From Nocardioides humi (GTDB taxonomy: Bacteria; Actinomycetota; Actinomycetes; Propionibacteriales; Nocardioidaceae), in contig NZ_CP041146.1 in NCBI RefSeq assembly GCF_006494775.1, positions 1,612,001-1,676,000 of the forward strand: 64,000 nucleotides of DNA, read 5' to 3'. Position 1 is the stretch's first letter. Each line of letters begins with the position of its first letter. The notes beneath the pieces are model-generated. The model did no database searches. It was not told the origin of the DNA and saw nothing but the letters and a program-made list of their open reading frames with translations. A program made the translations under genes and the position numbers. Below are positions 1 through 8,594 of the stretch, piece after piece.

Positions 1-102
1 GGTCCGGCCGCTGGCGAGCACCAGCCGCTCGACCTCGAGGCGGTAGGCGAGCGCCTCGAGCATCTCCCGCTCCCGCCACAGGACCTGTGACAGCCTGTCC
101 AT
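1..102 (-). CDS. flgN: Flagellar protein FlgN, 5' fragment
   Basis: The reading frame starts at ATG (102-100) and runs off the left edge, so only about 34 residues are visible. They begin MDRLSQVLWREREMLEALAY and form a leucine-rich amphipathic helix. FlgN-type export chaperones, which hold the hook-associated proteins FlgK and FlgL before secretion, begin this way in actinobacteria. The divergent flagellar sigma factor and filament genes next door support the call. The identification rests on the first helix and the neighbourhood only. Confidence 0.6.
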   Translation of the reverse strand, partial: MDRLSQVLWREREMLEALAYRLEVERLVLASGRT

Positions 103-304
103 CTCTGCTGTGTCTGTGTCGACCACGACGTCTCCGACCTCTCCGCCCCGAGCTGCGGGGACATTCGTGTGGTCCCATCGCCCGGACCGGCCCGTACCTG
201 AGCCGTTTCCGGCAGCTTCACCACCGAACGGTCAGCGCGCGGTTTCCATGGTGACCAGAGGCACCCGGGACCTCGGTCCCCATTTGCCGGACCGTCCGGA
301 CCCA

Positions 305-1198
305 ATGGATCAAATGCCCTGCGCGCCGCACACCGCGCGCCCGAATCTCGTGCTCGTGAACGCGAACGAGGCGACCGCCACCACGGGAACGGACGAGCTG
401 GTCACCGGCCACATGCCCCTGGTCGGGCACATCGTGCGGGAGACGATGGGGCGGGTGCCGTCCCACGTGAACCGCGACGACCTCACCTCGGCGGGCCTGA
501 CCGCCCTGGTGCTGGCGGCCCGTGCGTACGACGACGGCCGCGGCGTGCCGTTCGACCGGTACGCCGCCACCCGGATCCGCGGCGCGCTGCTGGACGAGCT
601 GCGCTCGGTCGACTGGGCCTCGCGGTCCGTACGGCGCCGCGCCCGCGACCTCGCCGAGACGCGCAACCGCCTCTCGGTGGTCCTCGGCCGCACGCCCACC
701 CTCGCCGAGGTCGCCCGCGCCACCGGCCTGAGCGAGGACGAGGTGGTCGCCAACGACGACGACGTGTCCCGGGCCCAGGTGCTGTCGCTGCAGGGCTCGA
801 GCACCACCCCGATCGAGGAGCTGGTGCCGACCCGCGCCCCCTCCCCCGAGGACCTGCTCGAGCACGGCGAGCGGCTCACCTACCTCCGCGAGGCGATCGC
901 CGAGCTGCCGGACCGGCTGCGGGTCGTCGTGGAGGACTACTTCTTCGCCGAGCGGCCGATGGCCGACATCGCGACGGACCTGGGCGTCACCGACTCCCGG
1001 ATCTCGCAGATGCGCGCCGAGGCGCTCTCCCTGCTCCGCGACGCCCTCAACCACGAGCTCGAGCCGTCGCTCGTGCAGCAGACCGGCAAGGCCGGAGGAG
1101 TCGCGCAGCGGCGCCGGGAGTCCTACTTCGCTGCCGTCGCCGCCCGCCACGCCGCCGGCGTACGACGGGGCCTCAGCCCGCTCGACGCGGTCGGCTGA
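305..1198 (+). CDS. fliA: Flagellar-type RNA polymerase sigma factor (FliA/WhiG class)
   Basis: Sigma-70 family factor expected to direct RNA polymerase to late flagellar promoters. Region 2 is recognisable from GHMPLVGHIVRETMGRVP through DLTSAGLTALVLAARAYDDG and the segment RYAATRIRGALLDELRS. Region 3 follows (RARDLAETRNRLSVVLGR). The C-terminal region 4 helix-turn-helix is MADIATDLGVTDSRISQMRAEAL. The frame is open from position 110, but the first 65 codons are low-complexity and unlike the family. ATG at 305 is preferred; GTG at 350 or 356 is also possible because no strong Shine-Dalgarno decides. The 35 or so C-terminal residues after region 4 are an Arg/Ala-rich tail. It lies directly upstream of fliC and fliD, its likely targets. 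Confidence 0.85.
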   Translation: MDQMPCAPHTARPNLVLVNANEATATTGTDELVTGHMPLVGHIVRETMGRVPSHVNRDDLTSAGLTALVLAARAYDDGRGVPFDRYAATRIRGALLDELRSVDWASRSVRRRARDLAETRNRLSVVLGRTPTLAEVARATGLSEDEVVANDDDVSRAQVLSLQGSSTTPIEELVPTRAPSPEDLLEHGERLTYLREAIAELPDRLRVVVEDYFFAERPMADIATDLGVTDSRISQMRAEALSLLRDALNHELEPSLVQQTGKAGGVAQRRRESYFAAVAARHAAGVRRGLSPLDAVG

Positions 1199-1325
1199 CT
1201 CGCCGCGGAAACGCCGCGGAAAACCGCTCAGCCCCGCGATCGGCGTACCGATCACCACCCCGAAGGGCGACCACGGACGGTCTCCCGGGAAACCGCAAGT
1301 GACCTGATTCCAGGAGGGAAACACC

Positions 1326-2123
1326 ATGGGTCTTCGCATCAACCAGAACATCGAGGCGACCAACGCGTACCGCAACCTGTCGGTGACGCAGAACCAGCTC
1401 TCGAAGTCGATGGAGAAGCTGTCGTCCGGCTTCCGGATCAACCGGGCCGCCGACGACGCCGCCGGCCTGGCGATCTCCGAGGGCCTGCGCTCGCAGGTCG
1501 GTGGTCTCAAGGTCGCCGTCCGCAACGCCCAGGACGGCATCTCGGTCGCCCAGACCGCTGAAGGCGCGCTCACCGAGGTCCACTCGATGCTCCAGCGCAT
1601 CAACGACCTCGCCGTGCAGTACGCCAACGGCACGCAGAACACCGACTCGCAGGCCGCGATCGAGGCCGAGGTCACCGAGCTCAACTCGGAGATCACCCGG
1701 ATCAAGGACAACACCAAGTTCAACGGTGTGGCCCTGTTCGGCGGCACCGCGCTGGACTTCCAGGTCGGGTACGCCGACGCGGACTCGATCACGATCTCGG
1801 CGACCGCGCTCGCCGACTTCACGACCGCCGTCGGCACGCTGACCGCGGCCGGCGGCAGCGACGCGGTGCAGGCGGCCATCACCGCCGTCTCGACGCAGCG
1901 TGCCGAGCTCGGTGCGGTGCAGAACCGGTTCGAGCACACCATCAACAACGTCAACGTGGCGATCGAGAACCTCTCGGCCTCCGAGTCGCGGATCCGCGAC
2001 ACCGACATGGCCCAGGAGATGATGAGCCTCACCCGCTCGCAGATCCTCTCCCAGGCCGGCACCGCCATGCTCGCCCAGGCCAACTCGGCCCCGAACGGCG
2101 TGCTGCAGCTGCTCCGCGGCTGA
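1326..2123 (+). CDS. fliC: Flagellin
   Basis: Filament subunit, 265 residues, secreted through the flagellar export apparatus. The N-terminal D0/D1 helices are typical (GLRINQNIEATNAYRNL, then LSKSMEKLSSGFRINRAADD and AGLAISEGLRSQ). The C-terminal D1/D0 helices are also typical (AELGAVQNRFEHTINN, SRIRDTDMAQEMM, ILSQAGTAMLAQAN). The variable middle is very short, so this is a minimal flagellin without elaborate outer domains. A strong ribosome binding site (AGGAGGG) sits 6 nt before the ATG, fitting a highly expressed product. A strong hairpin follows the stop. The gene is followed by fliD and fliS in the usual order. Confidence 0.96.
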   Translation: MGLRINQNIEATNAYRNLSVTQNQLSKSMEKLSSGFRINRAADDAAGLAISEGLRSQVGGLKVAVRNAQDGISVAQTAEGALTEVHSMLQRINDLAVQYANGTQNTDSQAAIEAEVTELNSEITRIKDNTKFNGVALFGGTALDFQVGYADADSITISATALADFTTAVGTLTAAGGSDAVQAAITAVSTQRAELGAVQNRFEHTINNVNVAIENLSASESRIRDTDMAQEMMSLTRSQILSQAGTAMLAQANSAPNGVLQLLRG

Positions 2124-2149
2124 TCCCGCAGCCGCTGCACCCGACGCGT

Positions 2150-2175
2150 GCCGGTGGGCCGACCGGCCCACCGGC
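2150..2175 (+). terminator. Hairpin after fliC
   Basis: Perfect 11-bp stem (GCCGGTGGGCC with GGCCCACCGGC) and a 4-nt loop GACC, 26 nt after the flagellin stop. There is no T-tract, as is common for actinobacterial terminators. It probably protects or ends the fliC transcript while allowing some read-through to fliD. Confidence 0.6.
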
Positions 2176-2224
2176 GCTCGCGTCTCTCCCCTCACCGTCC
2201 CGAGCACCCCCGCGGAGGAGCACC

Positions 2225-3562
2225 ATGGCCGGCACCAGCAGCATCGGCGGGCTCGCCAGCGGTCTCGACACCGCGACCATCGTCAACCAGCTGATGACGC
2301 TCGAGGCCGTGTCGCAGACCAAGCTGAAGTCGCAGGTCACGACCGAGCAGGGCAAGGTGACCGCGCTGCAGAAGCTGAACACCGCGCTGCAGTCGCTCGC
2401 CACCGCCGCCAAGGCCATGGCCGTCCCCGCGACGAGCACCTGGTCCAGCCTCACGGCGACCTCGAGCAACACCGGGGTGAGCATCGCGGCCACGTCGGCC
2501 GCGACCCCCGGCGCGTTCACGGTGACCGTCGGGCAGACGGCGCTCACCCACCAGCTCGCGTACGCCGACGCCCACAGCCGCTCCGACGTGGTCACCGGCG
2601 CGACGAGCAGCGTCGTACTCAAGCGGGCGGGCGAGCCGGACCTCCAGATCGACACCGCGAACGGCACCCTCGAGGAGCTCGCGGCCGCCATCAACGGCGC
2701 CGACGCCGGCGTCCGCGCGACGCTGGTGCGGACCGGCAGCGCCGGCGGGACCGACCAGTACCGCCTGCTCGTCGAGTCCTCGGCCACCGGCGCCGCGCAG
2801 GCCTTCGAGCTCACCGACAGCAGCGGCGCCGCCCTCCTCGGCGACGCCACCGTGCGCGCCGGACGCGACGCGAGCATCGACATCGGCGGGATCACCGCCA
2901 CCTCGGCCAGCAACACCTTCGCCGACGTCGTACCCGGCGTGACGATCACCCTCGGGGCGGCGGCGACCGGGAGCGCCGACGTGACCGTCGCCCGCGACGC
3001 CGAGGCCCAGAGCGCCGCGGTCAAGGGCTTCGTGGACCAGCTCAACGCGGTCCTCACCCAGATCTCGACGCTGACCGCCAACGGCGCCGAGGCCAAGGGC
3101 ACGCTCGCCGGCGACAGCACGCTGCGCCGGGTGGCCGGCGCCCTTCAGGACGCGGTCTTCCCGCCCGAGGGCACGTCGATGGCGAGGTTCGGCATCCAGG
3201 TGGACCGCTACGGCAAGGTCACCTTCGACGCCGAGGTGTTCGCGTCGTCGTACGCCGCCGACCCGGTCGCCACCGCCGCCGCCTTCACCGGCGCCGACGG
3301 CTTCGCCGCGCGGGTGCAGAAGGTCGCCGACGCCGCGAGCGACAAGTACGACGGCACGGTGACGAACGCGATCACCAGCCACACCTCGACCATCACCCGC
3401 CTGAACGCGAGCATCGCGGCCTGGGACGACCGTCTCGAGCTGCGGCGGGCGACCCTGGAACGCCAGTACACCGCCCTCGAGACCGCCCTCTCCCAGCTGA
3501 ACAGCCAGTCCTCCTGGCTCACCAGCCAGCTGGAGGCGCTCGCCAACTCGACCAGCAGCTGA
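2225..3562 (+). CDS. fliD: Flagellar filament cap / hook-associated protein 2
   Basis: Caps the growing filament and helps flagellin monomers fold in place; 445 residues. The N-terminal FliD_N signature is visible (SSIGGLASGLDTATIVNQLM, followed by a coiled segment LKSQVTTEQGKVTALQKLN). The C-terminal domain has the expected heptad-rich end (LNASIAAWDDRLELRRATLE, then LSQLNSQSSWLTSQLEAL). A GGAGG ribosome site lies just before the ATG. fliS begins 10 nt after the stop, so the two are probably co-transcribed. Confidence 0.94.
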   Translation: MAGTSSIGGLASGLDTATIVNQLMTLEAVSQTKLKSQVTTEQGKVTALQKLNTALQSLATAAKAMAVPATSTWSSLTATSSNTGVSIAATSAATPGAFTVTVGQTALTHQLAYADAHSRSDVVTGATSSVVLKRAGEPDLQIDTANGTLEELAAAINGADAGVRATLVRTGSAGGTDQYRLLVESSATGAAQAFELTDSSGAALLGDATVRAGRDASIDIGGITATSASNTFADVVPGVTITLGAAATGSADVTVARDAEAQSAAVKGFVDQLNAVLTQISTLTANGAEAKGTLAGDSTLRRVAGALQDAVFPPEGTSMARFGIQVDRYGKVTFDAEVFASSYAADPVATAAAFTGADGFAARVQKVADAASDKYDGTVTNAITSHTSTITRLNASIAAWDDRLELRRATLERQYTALETALSQLNSQSSWLTSQLEALANSTSS

Positions 3563-3572
3563 GGACCATCCG

Positions 3573-3965
3573 ATGTACGCCACCACCTCGATGCGCAGCG
3601 CGCAGTCCGCCTACCGCGACAACGCCGTGGCGACGGCGTCCCCCGCCCGTCTCCTCGTGATGCTGGTCGAGCGCCTCGTGCTCGACGTCCAACGCGGCCT
3701 GGCCGCCCAGGAGGCCGGGCAGTGGTCCGAGGCGCACGAGCACCTGCTGCACGCGCAGGACATCGTGATCGAGCTGGAGTCGAGCCTCGACATCGACCGG
3801 ATGCCGGCCGGGCGGCAGCTCGCGGCCCTCTACGAGTACCTCCGCGGCCGACTGGTCCTCGCGAACGTCCGCCGCCGGACCAGCCTGACCGAGGAGGCGC
3901 TCGACCTCTCCCGGCAGCTCTGCGACACCTGGCGCGAGGCGGCGATGACGGCGGTCGCGCCGTGA
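3573..3965 (+). CDS. fliS: Flagellin export chaperone FliS
   Basis: Cytosolic chaperone that binds the C-terminal D0 helix of flagellin and prevents early polymerisation; 130 residues, normal for the family. Recognisable by the N-terminal AYRDNAVATASPARLLVMLVE, by AHEHLLHAQDIVIELESSLD in the middle, and by LAALYEYLRGRLVLANVRR near the end. Located between fliD and a small overlapping gene. Its TGA overlaps the GTG of the next gene by 4 nt, so those two are translationally coupled. Confidence 0.94.
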   Translation: MYATTSMRSAQSAYRDNAVATASPARLLVMLVERLVLDVQRGLAAQEAGQWSEAHEHLLHAQDIVIELESSLDIDRMPAGRQLAALYEYLRGRLVLANVRRRTSLTEEALDLSRQLCDTWREAAMTAVAP

Positions 3966-4342
3966 CCACCGTGCACGCCGCCAGCTCCGCGGTGCCGGCG
4001 GAGGGTCCTGAGGCTCCCGTCCACCCCGACCGTCCGGCGTCCTGGCAGGAGGCGCTCGACCGACTGGAGGCGCACGCCGACCACGCCGAGCAGATGCTCC
4101 ACGGCGTCCCCGCCGGCGCCACCGGTACGACGCTCGCGCCCTGGCTGCCTCCCACCGACCTCGGCCCGATGCCCGGCGAGATGGTCCCCCGCGCCCGCGC
4201 CCTCCTGACCCGCCAGCAGCGGCTGATGGCCGCCATCCCCGGCGTCCTCGCCGACACCCGCGGCCAGCAGCAGGTCGCCGACCGGGTCGGACGGGCGACG
4301 ACCGCACCCACCACGCCGGTCTACCTGGACGTCACCGCCTGA
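3962..4342 (+). CDS. Small flagellar-operon protein (FliT/FlgN-like chaperone position)
   Basis: 126-residue protein that starts at a GTG overlapping the fliS stop. It has no signal peptide or membrane segment. Residues 27-50 (ASWQEALDRLEAHADHAEQM) and 77-100 (PGEMVPRARALLTRQQRLMA) form amphipathic helices separated by a proline-rich link. This is the arrangement of small export chaperones such as FliT, whose gene often follows fliS. I do not recognise a specific family, so the role is inferred from position and helical character. The frame is open farther upstream inside fliS, but the overlap start is the natural one. Confidence 0.7.
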   Translation: MTTVHAASSAVPAEGPEAPVHPDRPASWQEALDRLEAHADHAEQMLHGVPAGATGTTLAPWLPPTDLGPMPGEMVPRARALLTRQQRLMAAIPGVLADTRGQQQVADRVGRATTAPTTPVYLDVTA

Positions 4343-4354
4343 CGTCGGGCGGCG

Positions 4355-5620
4355 GTGGTCCCGACAGCATCTGGCGTGCTGTCCGCGATCCGGGCCGAGG
4401 TCGAAGGACGCCAGGCCTCCCAGATCAGGGAGTGGGAGGCCATCGTCACCTGGGCCAGCGAGCACGTCGTTACCACACCGGAGGGTGCGGCGACGATCAC
4501 CGACGGGTACCTCGATACGGGGGTCCCGATCGCGGGGACGGGGCGCCGTTGGTGTCGGAGTTCGCGCTCATGGAGCTCGTCGCCGTGTTGGGACGTTCGC
4601 CGGACGGTGGACGGGCCTATGTGGGGCGGGTCATCGAATGCGCCTGGCGGCTCCCTCAGGTCTATGCCGCCGTGATGACGGGTCGGCTCACCCCGTGGCG
4701 GGCCGAGCGGATCGCGGACCTCACCCACGGGTTGAACGCCGACGCGGCTGGGTTCGTGGACCGGCAGCTCGTCCACGCCTCCGGGGTCGGGTGGGCCCAG
4801 CTGGACCGGCTCATCGCCGAAGCGATCCTCCGGTTCGACCCCGAACGCGCCCGAAGCCGAACGCGCGACCGCGGCCGATCAACGCTATGTGGAGGTCGGG
4901 GACCCCGACACCCACGGCAACACGAACGGGATCGTGCACCTCTCCGGGGTCCTCGACGCTGCTGACGGACACGACCTCGATGTTGCGATCACCCGCCGCG
5001 CCCACCTGCTCGGGGACCTCGGCAACGACGCTCCGCTCGATGTGCGCCGCTCGGTCGCGCTCGGCGAGTTGGCCCGGGCCGACCTGATGCTCGATCTCGA
5101 CGGACCCGGCCCCGGCTCACCAGGGTCCTTGGGTTCCCCGGGCCGCAAAGCCGTCGTGAACGTGCACATCACCGACACCACCCTGGTCGGTCACAACCCC
5201 GTGGGCCGCTGGGACGAGGGACGGTGCCCGATCTCGAGCGAGCAGATCAAGGAATGGCTCGGCTCGGCCAGCACCGTGATCGTGCGACCGGTGATCGACC
5301 TGGCCGACCACGTGCCGATCGACTCCTACGAGATCCCCGAGCGCCACCGCGTCCAGGTCCAGCTCCGTGACCACAGGTGCCGCTTCCCCCACTGCACGAG
5401 ACCGGCCACCCGCTGCGACCTCGACCATGCCAGGCCCTATGGCGAGGGTTGGCCGACCTGTCCGTGCAACGAGGTGCCGCTCTGTCGTAGGCACCATCGC
5501 GCCAAGACCCACTCCGCGTGGTCCTACGACATCGTGATGCCCGGCTCCTATGAGTGGACCAGCCCGAGCGGCTTCCGATTCCGGGTCGACCACCACGGCA
5601 CCCACCCACCGGACGACTGA
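4355..5620 (+). pseudogene. DUF222 / HNH endonuclease (13E12 type), copy 1, two frameshifts
   Basis: The product resembles the actinobacterial DUF222 proteins that end in an HNH nuclease domain. Three frames must be joined: 4355 to about 4532, about 4533 to 4845, and about 4846 to 5620. Against copy 2 (43506-46326) one C is missing near 4531-4533 and one C is extra in the run near 4847-4849. Repairing both gives 421 residues. The HNH part is intact: CDLDHARPYGEG, then CNEVPLCRRHHRAKTH with its Cys and His ligands. The 5' end differs from copy 2 because the first 25 or so codons are missing, so it may also be N-terminally truncated. It sits between the flagellar genes and glmM, in inverted orientation to copy 2. 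Confidence 0.85.
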
Positions 5621-5635
5621 ATCCCCCGCCCGCAC

Positions 5636-5657
5636 CCCGCAACCCGACGGTTGCGGG
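5636..5657. terminator. Hairpin after DUF222 copy 1
   Basis: Perfect 9-bp stem CCCGCAACC / GGTTGCGGG with loop CGAC, 15 nt past the gene. A related but imperfect version and its flanks also follow copy 2 (around 43430-43500), so the duplicated unit extends past the stop codon. It can also serve glmM on the other strand. Confidence 0.5.
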
Positions 5658-5747
5658 GATGCAGGCGTGTCCAGACCCACTCTCAGCGCTGCGATCCCCG
5701 CAACCCAGCAGACCGCAAGGAGAAGCGGACCGGCCGCCGGACAGCTG

Positions 5748-7103
5748 TCAGAGCGCCAGCCGCTCCCGTACGACGCCCGCGAGCCGCTGCGCGACGGCCT
5801 CGGCCTGCTCGGCGGTCGGGGCCTCGACCATGACGCGGACCAGCGGCTCGGTGCCGGAGGGACGCAGCAGCACGCGGCCCGTCGTACCCAGCTCGGCCTC
5901 GGCCCCGGCGACCGCCTCGAGCAGGGCCGGGTCGTCGGTGCGGGTGCGGTCGACGCCGCCGACGTTGACGAGCACCTGCGGGAGGCGGGTCATCACGCCG
6001 GCGAGATCGCGCAGGGAGCGGCCGGTGGTGGCCATCCGGCGGGCGACGTGGAGGGCGGTGAGGATGCCGTCGCCGGTGGTCGCGTGCTCGCGCAGGATCA
6101 CGTGGCCGGACTGCTCGCCGCCGAGGCTGTACCCGCCGCGGCGCATCTCGTCGAGGACGTACCGGTCGCCCACGGCGGTCTGCACGACCTTGACGCCGGC
6201 GGAGTCCATGGCCTGGAGCAGGCCGAGGTTGCTCATCACGGTCGCGACGAGGGTGTCGTCGACGAGCCCGCCGGCCTCGCGGAGCGCGAGCGCGAGGACC
6301 GCCATGATCTGGTCGCCGTCGACGATCTGGCCGGTGTGGTCGACGGCCAGGCAGCGGTCGGCGTCGCCGTCGACGGCGAAGCCGGCGTCGGCGCCGTGGT
6401 CCAGCACCGCCTTCTGCAGGGGCCCGAGGTGGGTGGAGCCGCAGCCGTCGTTGATGTTGAGGCCGTCGGGCGAGGCGCCGATGGTGATGACGTCGGCGCC
6501 GGCGTCGGCGAGCGCCCGGGGGCCGACCTCGCTCGCCGCGCCGTGGGCGCAGTCGAGGACGAGCCGCAGCCCGGCCAGCGGTCGGCCGGCGGGGGCGTCG
6601 AGGGTGCGGACCAGGTGGTCGACGTACTCCTTGACGGTGGGACCGTACGGCGTGACCCGGCCGACCGCGGCGCCCGTCGGGCGCTCCCAGTCCTGGCCGA
6701 GGAGCGCCTCGATCTCCCGCTCGAGGGCGTCGTCGAGCTTGACTCCGCCGCGGGCGAGGAACTTGATGCCGTTGTCGGGCATCGGGTTGTGGGAGGCGCT
6801 GATGACGACGCCGACGTCGGCGCCGAGGGCGTCGGTGAAGTAGGCGACGCCCGGCGTCGGCAGCACCCGCAGGCGCAGTACGTCGACCCCCGCCGAGGCG
6901 AGGCCGGCGACGACGGCGTGCTCGAGGAACTGCCCGGAGATCCGGGTGTCACGGCCGACGACGGCCAGCGGGCGCGGCCGGCTGTACCCGCCGTGCTCGA
7001 CGAGCACGCGGGCCGCGGCGCTGCCGAGATCGACCGCCAGCCCGGCGGTCAGCTTGTCGTTGGCCAGCCCACGGACCCCGTCGGTCCCGAAGATGCGCGG
7101 CAC
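5748..7103 (-). CDS. glmM: Phosphoglucosamine mutase
   Basis: Converts glucosamine-6-phosphate to glucosamine-1-phosphate for UDP-GlcNAc and cell-wall synthesis; cytosolic, 451 residues. The start [14 protein letters not shown] is the family N-terminus. The catalytic phosphoserine loop is [15 protein letters not shown] (serine near residue 100). The metal loop is [11 protein letters not shown], the sugar-binding loop is GGEQSGH, and the C-terminal phosphate site is [15 protein letters not shown] at 7103 is chosen because GGGGAG precedes it and homologues begin there; the open frame upstream is not family-like. It lies downstream of rpsI, the order usual in actinobacteria. Confidence 0.96.
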   Translation of the reverse strand: MPRIFGTDGVRGLANDKLTAGLAVDLGSAAARVLVEHGGYSRPRPLAVVGRDTRISGQFLEHAVVAGLASAGVDVLRLRVLPTPGVAYFTDALGADVGVVISASHNPMPDNGIKFLARGGVKLDDALEREIEALLGQDWERPTGAAVGRVTPYGPTVKEYVDHLVRTLDAPAGRPLAGLRLVLDCAHGAASEVGPRALADAGADVITIGASPDGLNINDGCGSTHLGPLQKAVLDHGADAGFAVDGDADRCLAVDHTGQIVDGDQIMAVLALALREAGGLVDDTLVATVMSNLGLLQAMDSAGVKVVQTAVGDRYVLDEMRRGGYSLGGEQSGHVILREHATTGDGILTALHVARRMATTGRSLRDLAGVMTRLPQVLVNVGGVDRTRTDDPALLEAVAGAEAELGTTGRVLLRPSGTEPLVRVMVEAPTAEQAEAVAQRLAGVVRERLAL

Positions 7104-7142
7104 GTGCTCCCCCTGGCGATTGGTGTGGTGCGGGTGAAATGG

Positions 7143-7184
7143 CGACAGGGCCACGGACCGCGGCTGCGGTGCGTGGCCCTGTCG
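7143..7184. terminator. Long hairpin between rpsI and glmM
   Basis: A 13-bp stem (CGACAGGGCCACG with CGTGGCCCTGTCG), a single G-G mismatch, then a further 5-bp stem ACCGC/GCGGT closed by GGCT. It lies 129 nt past the rpsI stop and 40 nt before the glmM start, so it probably ends the ribosomal protein transcript. Confidence 0.6.
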
Positions 7185-7313
7185 TGTCGATCTTTGCGCT
7201 GCGTCGCGTGCCGGAGTGCCTCGCAAGGCGGAGCCGCGAAGGCGACCTCTGAGGCGGAGCGGTCGTCGAGCGGCGACAGTCGCTCGCTGCGGTGCCCGGC
7301 ACGCGGCGCAGAA

Positions 7314-7814
7314 TCAGCGCTTGGAGTACTGCGGGGCCTTACGGGCCTTCTTGAGACCGGCCTTCTTGCGCTCGGTCGCCCGGGCGTCGCGGGTCAGCAG
7401 ACCGGCCTTCTTCAGCGTCGGGCGGTAGGCGTCGACGTCCACCCCGTTGAGGGAGCGGGCCACACCGAGGCGCAGCGCACCGGCCTGACCGGTGATGCCG
7501 CCGCCGTGGATGCGGGCGATGACGTCGAAGCGGCCCTCGAGGCCGAGCGCCGCGAACGGCTCGTTGACGACCTGCTGGTGCAGCTTGTTGGGGAAGTAGT
7601 CGTCGATGGTCCGGCCGTTGATGGTCCAGTTGCCGGTGCCGGGGACGATCCGCACCCGGGCCACGGCCTCCTTGCGGCGGCCGGTGGCGGCGCCGGGGGC
7701 GATGGTCACGGGGCGGTTGTCGACGGCAGCCGACGGGGAGGTCTCGCTGGTGTAGGCGACACCCTGGTCGTCGGTCTCGAAGGTCTCCTCGACCTCGTTG
7801 GTGTTCTCAGTCAC
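7314..7814 (-). CDS. rpsI: 30S ribosomal protein S9
   Basis: Small-subunit protein whose C-terminal tail reaches the P-site; 166 residues including an acidic N-terminal extension typical of actinobacteria ([20 protein letters not shown]). The conserved core begins [17 protein letters not shown] and continues with [18 protein letters not shown]. The basic tail ends [10 protein letters not shown], the universal S9 terminus. It follows rplM by 39 nt on the same strand, forming the usual L13-S9 pair. Confidence 0.98.
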   Translation of the reverse strand: MTENTNEVEETFETDDQGVAYTSETSPSAAVDNRPVTIAPGAATGRRKEAVARVRIVPGTGNWTINGRTIDDYFPNKLHQQVVNEPFAALGLEGRFDVIARIHGGGITGQAGALRLGVARSLNGVDVDAYRPTLKKAGLLTRDARATERKKAGLKKARKAPQYSKR

Positions 7815-7853
7815 GATGGGTCAGTCCTCAGTCCGTTCAGATCAGTCGAGAAG

Positions 7854-8297
7854 TCACTGGGAGATCTGGGTGATCTCGTAGGGGACGGCCTTCTGGGCCT
7901 GGTGGGGGTGAGCCGGGCCGCTGTAGACCTTCAGCTTCTTGATCATCTGCCGGCCGAGGCGGTTCTTCGGCAGCATGCCCCAGACAGCCTTCTCGACGGC
8001 CTTGCGGGCGTCCTTGTCGAGGACGTCGCCGATGGGGGTCGCGGTCAGGCCGCCGGGGTAGCCGGAGTGGCGGTAGACCAGCTTGTCGGCACGCTTGTTG
8101 CCGGACAGGGCGACCTTGTCGGCGTTGACGATGATGACGTAGTCGCCGGTGTCGGCGTTCGGCGCGAAGATCGGCTTGTGCTTGCCGCGCAGCAGGTTCG
8201 CGGCGGTGACAGCCAGCCGACCGAGGACGACGTCGGTCGCGTCGATCACGAGCCAGGCGCGCTCGACGTCGCCGGGCTTCGGAGCGTAGGTGCGCAT
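7854..8297 (-). CDS. rplM: 50S ribosomal protein L13
   Basis: Large-subunit assembly protein of 147 residues. Core motifs: [49 protein letters not shown], and the C-terminal [20 protein letters not shown] at 8297 is preceded by GGAAGGG, and the family starts [10 protein letters not shown]. The open frame extends upstream but is not conserved-looking. It is transcribed with rpsI, and a structured leader precedes it. Confidence 0.98.
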   Translation of the reverse strand: MRTYAPKPGDVERAWLVIDATDVVLGRLAVTAANLLRGKHKPIFAPNADTGDYVIIVNADKVALSGNKRADKLVYRHSGYPGGLTATPIGDVLDKDARKAVEKAVWGMLPKNRLGRQMIKKLKVYSGPAHPHQAQKAVPYEITQISQ

Positions 8298-8318
8298 GAG
8301 TGCGTACCCTTCCTTGCT

Positions 8319-8395
8319 AGTTCGTTGCCCGTACGACGGTCGCCGCCCGGGTTGCCTCCGCGGCGGACCGCTCGGGCGACGTCTCCTGACGAACT
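8319..8395 (-). promoter_or_regulatory. Candidate structured leader of rplM-rpsI
   Basis: The rplM leader holds a perfect 7-bp long-range stem (AGTTCGT with ACGAACT, 8389-8395 and 8319-8325). It encloses a GC-rich inner stem whose base is GTCGCC/GGCGAC (8375-8380 and 8339-8344). The structure ends 21 nt before the start codon, right at the ribosome site. This layout suits autoregulation by L13, but the structure matches no leader that I can name with certainty. Confidence 0.4.
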
Positions 8396-8553
8396 CAGCC
8401 CGGCCCACGCACGCTCGTCTCTCGACGATCCATGGGCGATCCGGGTCTGCCCCGCGCGGACCGGGCTCCGGGAGGAGCGGGCGCGCGAAGCGGCAGGAGA
8501 CGCGACCAGCAAGACTACGGGCGCCCCGGAGCACGGTCAAAATGCCGCCTCAT

Positions 8554-8569
8554 GGTGACCTGTGTCACA
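8554..8569. promoter_or_regulatory. CRP/GlxR-like operator upstream of SBF transporter
   Basis: GGTGA-N6-TCACA matches the CRP-family consensus TGTGA-N6-TCACA at 9 of 10 positions. It sits 25 nt before the transporter start, between that gene and the divergent rplM leader. Confidence 0.45.
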
Positions 8570-8594
8570 CTCTGGCCTCCGGAGAGGAGAGGCC

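Noticed and set aside
1238..1253. Inverted repeat GATCGG-CGTA-CCGATC upstream of fliC as a flagellar sigma promoter
   Set aside because: The CCGAT part recalls the -10 of flagellar promoters, but no matching -35 at the right spacing was found, so it is not listed as a promoter.
218..2140. A 640-codon open frame on the minus strand opposite fliA and fliC
   Set aside because: Low-complexity translation, opposite to clearly conserved flagellar genes.
5550..8558. A 1002-codon open frame on the plus strand
   Set aside because: It is antisense to glmM, rpsI and rplM; long spurious frames are expected at this GC content and it has no domain-like sequence.
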